The notes below the pieces were generated by a model. That model was not told the DNA's origin. It saw only the letters and a list, made by a program, of their open reading frames with translations, and made no database searches. The translations under genes and the position numbers were made by a program. Positions 62,702-64,000 of a stretch of DNA of 64,000 bases are shown here, piece by piece. This DNA comes from Lachnospiraceae bacterium. Lineage in GTDB: Bacteria > Bacillota > Clostridia > Lachnospirales > Lachnospiraceae. The stretch spans positions 1 to 64,000 of the forward strand of contig JAFVSN010000024.1 of assembly GCA_017503735.1 (NCBI GenBank), given 5' to 3'. The first letter of the stretch is position 1, and each line of letters begins with the position of its first letter.

Positions 62702-63502
62702 CTACTGATTGTTTACTTTGTTTACTTTGTTTCTGTACTCTCTCGGAGTCATTTTATGTCTTTCCTTAAACGCCCTGTTAAAGGTTCTCTGGCTTTCAAA
62801 ACCACAATCCAGACATATATTGGTTATGGACTCCATTGAACGCTCCAACATAGCGGTTGCATAGTTAATCCTCACACTGTTAATGTACTGATTAAAATTA
62901 CAGTGAAAGGTTTTTGCAAACATTCTGGACAACACATACTTGCTCACCCCTAAGTCAAAGGCCATTTTATCCAGGCAGATTGCTTCGCGGTAGTTCTTTG
63001 CTACGTATTCCACCGACTTATATATAATATCCTCACCCCCTACTGTTTCCTTGCCTGTCATCTTCATTTCCGAAAACACATGTGCCATGATAAGTTGCAC
63101 ATATGCTTGTACCAGCATTATATTATCATGTTCCGAGTCTGCCAGCGTTTGTATCGCACTTACAACATCGCCGTGCAAATTCTGTTTCTTAATCACAGGA
63201 TGCCGGGGACAATAGTTCTGCAATTCATCATAAAACAGTGGTGCCATCGCCGGTTTAAAAAGCAAGTATATTCCGGTATTCTTTCCGGAACCGAACACTT
63301 GGTAATGGTGAATTACATTTGGAAAAACTACAGCAAAATCTCCGGTTTCCATATGATACAGTTCCTGTCCTACTCCCAGTTCCACTGTTCCGGAAGTAAC
63401 ATAAATCATCTCGACCGCTTCGTGCAGATGCGGCGGAACATGGACCGATGTCTTGTTTTCTATAATAACACCGTCCTGTTTATTTTCATACGCCAACAGC
63501 AT
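62702..63502 (-). CDS. AraC-family transcriptional regulator
   Basis: A 266-residue regulator with an N-terminal cupin sensor domain (about 1-130: VPPHLHEAVEMIYVTSG with His residues, then METGDFAVVFPNVIHHYQ) and a C-terminal double helix-turn-helix (about 165-262: VSKYVLSRMFAKTFHCNFNQ and CLDCGFESQRTFNRAFKERH, then TPREYR). The ATG at 63502 has GAGGAG upstream; the earlier TTG is less likely. It lies between galT and the HPr-like gene and may control sugar use. Confidence 0.9.
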   Translation of the reverse strand: MLLAYENKQDGVIIENKTSVHVPPHLHEAVEMIYVTSGTVELGVGQELYHMETGDFAVVFPNVIHHYQVFGSGKNTGIYLLFKPAMAPLFYDELQNYCPRHPVIKKQNLHGDVVSAIQTLADSEHDNIMLVQAYVQLIMAHVFSEMKMTGKETVGGEDIIYKSVEYVAKNYREAICLDKMAFDLGVSKYVLSRMFAKTFHCNFNQYINSVRINYATAMLERSMESITNICLDCGFESQRTFNRAFKERHKMTPREYRNKVNKVNNQ

Positions 63503-63577
63503 CGAAACCAACTCCTCTTTTTTTGACTACGCTACATATCAAAGAATTACATCGCAGTTCTTCCTAATTTCATTCAA

Positions 63578-64000
63578 TCACAGGATACTAAGGAATCGTC
63601 CAAAAGCCTCTCTTCCCTCTTCTGTACATTGATATACCCCCGCACATTCCAATACCTGTACAAAACGCTTGGCTACTTCCTTCCGCAGAATCTCCGTAAC
63701 ATTGTCCGGTGTAATGGTATACTGCCCGCACCACTCGTCTACCCAGTCCGCATGCTTTTTCACTTCCTCGATTGTGCGAATATCTTTTCCTTCCACAATC
63801 GCATCTGCCAGAATCCCCAATTCCTTTTTTAATCTGGCCGGCAAAACTGCCAGTCCCATTACTTCAATCAAACCGATATTCTCTTTTTTGATGTGATGTA
63901 ACCTCTCCTCCGGATGATATACGCCCCAAGGCTTTTCTTCCGTGGTTATGTTATTCCGAAGTACCAAGTCCATTTCGAACAAATCCCCGTTTTTTCTTGC
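63578..64000 (-). CDS. galT: Galactose-1-phosphate uridylyltransferase, C-terminal part
   Basis: The frame is open to the window edge with no start, so about 140 C-terminal residues of a roughly 500-residue protein are seen. RKNGDLFEMDLVLRNNITTEE, ENIGLIEVMGLAVLPARLK and the acidic tail are typical of the type 2 GalT of Firmicutes (Leloir pathway: UDP-glucose plus galactose-1-phosphate to UDP-galactose plus glucose-1-phosphate). It ends 75 bases upstream of the AraC gene. Confidence 0.88.
   Translation of the reverse strand, partial: ARKNGDLFEMDLVLRNNITTEEKPWGVYHPEERLHHIKKENIGLIEVMGLAVLPARLKKELGILADAIVEGKDIRTIEEVKKHADWVDEWCGQYTITPDNVTEILRKEVAKRFVQVLECAGVYQCTEEGREAFGRFLSIL

Noticed and set aside
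1-64000. Prophage or conjugative element
   Set aside because: No capsid, terminase, portal, relaxase or type IV secretion genes were seen; the island only has recombinases.

Overview
The window looks like a chromosomal piece of a motile, spore-forming, fermentative Clostridia bacterium, most likely a Lachnospiraceae member (Roseburia/Butyrivibrio/Lachnospira type). The reasons are a flagellin gene with a sigma-D promoter, the SpoVT/YabP/YabQ/SpoIIE sporulation cluster, a Rex-type redox operon with adhE and [FeFe] hydrogenases, strong AGGAGG ribosome sites, and no respiratory genes. Almost all housekeeping genes lie on the minus strand. No tRNA, rRNA or CRISPR array was seen.

Region 1 (1-18.6 kb): motility and glycosylation. 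A flagellin gene (3112-4755) is followed by a TPR-type glycosyltransferase. An AAA ATPase and a DUF6270 protein separate it from a ten-gene minus-strand operon (18372 down to 8039): glucose-1-phosphate cytidylyltransferase, two GT2 glycosyltransferases, an FkbM-type methyltransferase, three tandem paralogous radical SAM proteins, a fourth radical SAM protein with a Rossmann-like N-terminus, and two more GT2 enzymes. Flagellin and this operon both carry TAAA-N16-GCCGATA(T/A) promoters, and the TPR glycosyltransferase has a close variant. This ties the operon to flagellar gene expression and suggests a flagellin glycan whose assembly involves radical SAM chemistry.

Region 2 (18.6-31 kb): housekeeping and sporulation. 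It holds a 32-residue membrane peptide, a TPR-like membrane protein, a DnaQ-like exonuclease, endonuclease III, a GH13 amylase-family enzyme, and the classical order ftsH-hpt-tilS-spoIIE-divIC-yabQ-yabP-rqcP (written left to right; transcription runs leftward).

Region 3 (31.0-52.75 kb): an apparent 21.7 kb integrated element that separates rqcP from HU/spoVT, genes that normally sit together. It is bounded by a 22-bp imperfect direct repeat (21 of 22 identical). Its right end encodes a Tn554/RIT-like recombination module: three overlapping recombinase-type proteins, a coiled-coil TnpC-like protein and, translationally coupled to them, an 813-residue protein with eleven zinc-finger modules. 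Cargo includes a ClpX-like AAA+ protein, two XRE regulators, three lipoproteins (two with BspA-type leucine-rich repeats), a small membrane-protein operon, a possible nuclease, and a gene-poor stretch with convergent promoters.

Region 4 (52.8-64 kb): HU, spoVT (with a sigma-G-like promoter), then a seven-gene minus-strand transcription unit adhE - phosphotransferase - two thioredoxin-like ferredoxins - sensory [FeFe] hydrogenase with PAS domain - PP2C phosphatase - catalytic [FeFe] hydrogenase. Two Rex-like operators precede adhE, so ethanol and hydrogen pathways may share NADH-responsive control. The window ends with an HPr-like protein lacking the phosphorylatable His, an AraC regulator and the C-terminal part of galT.
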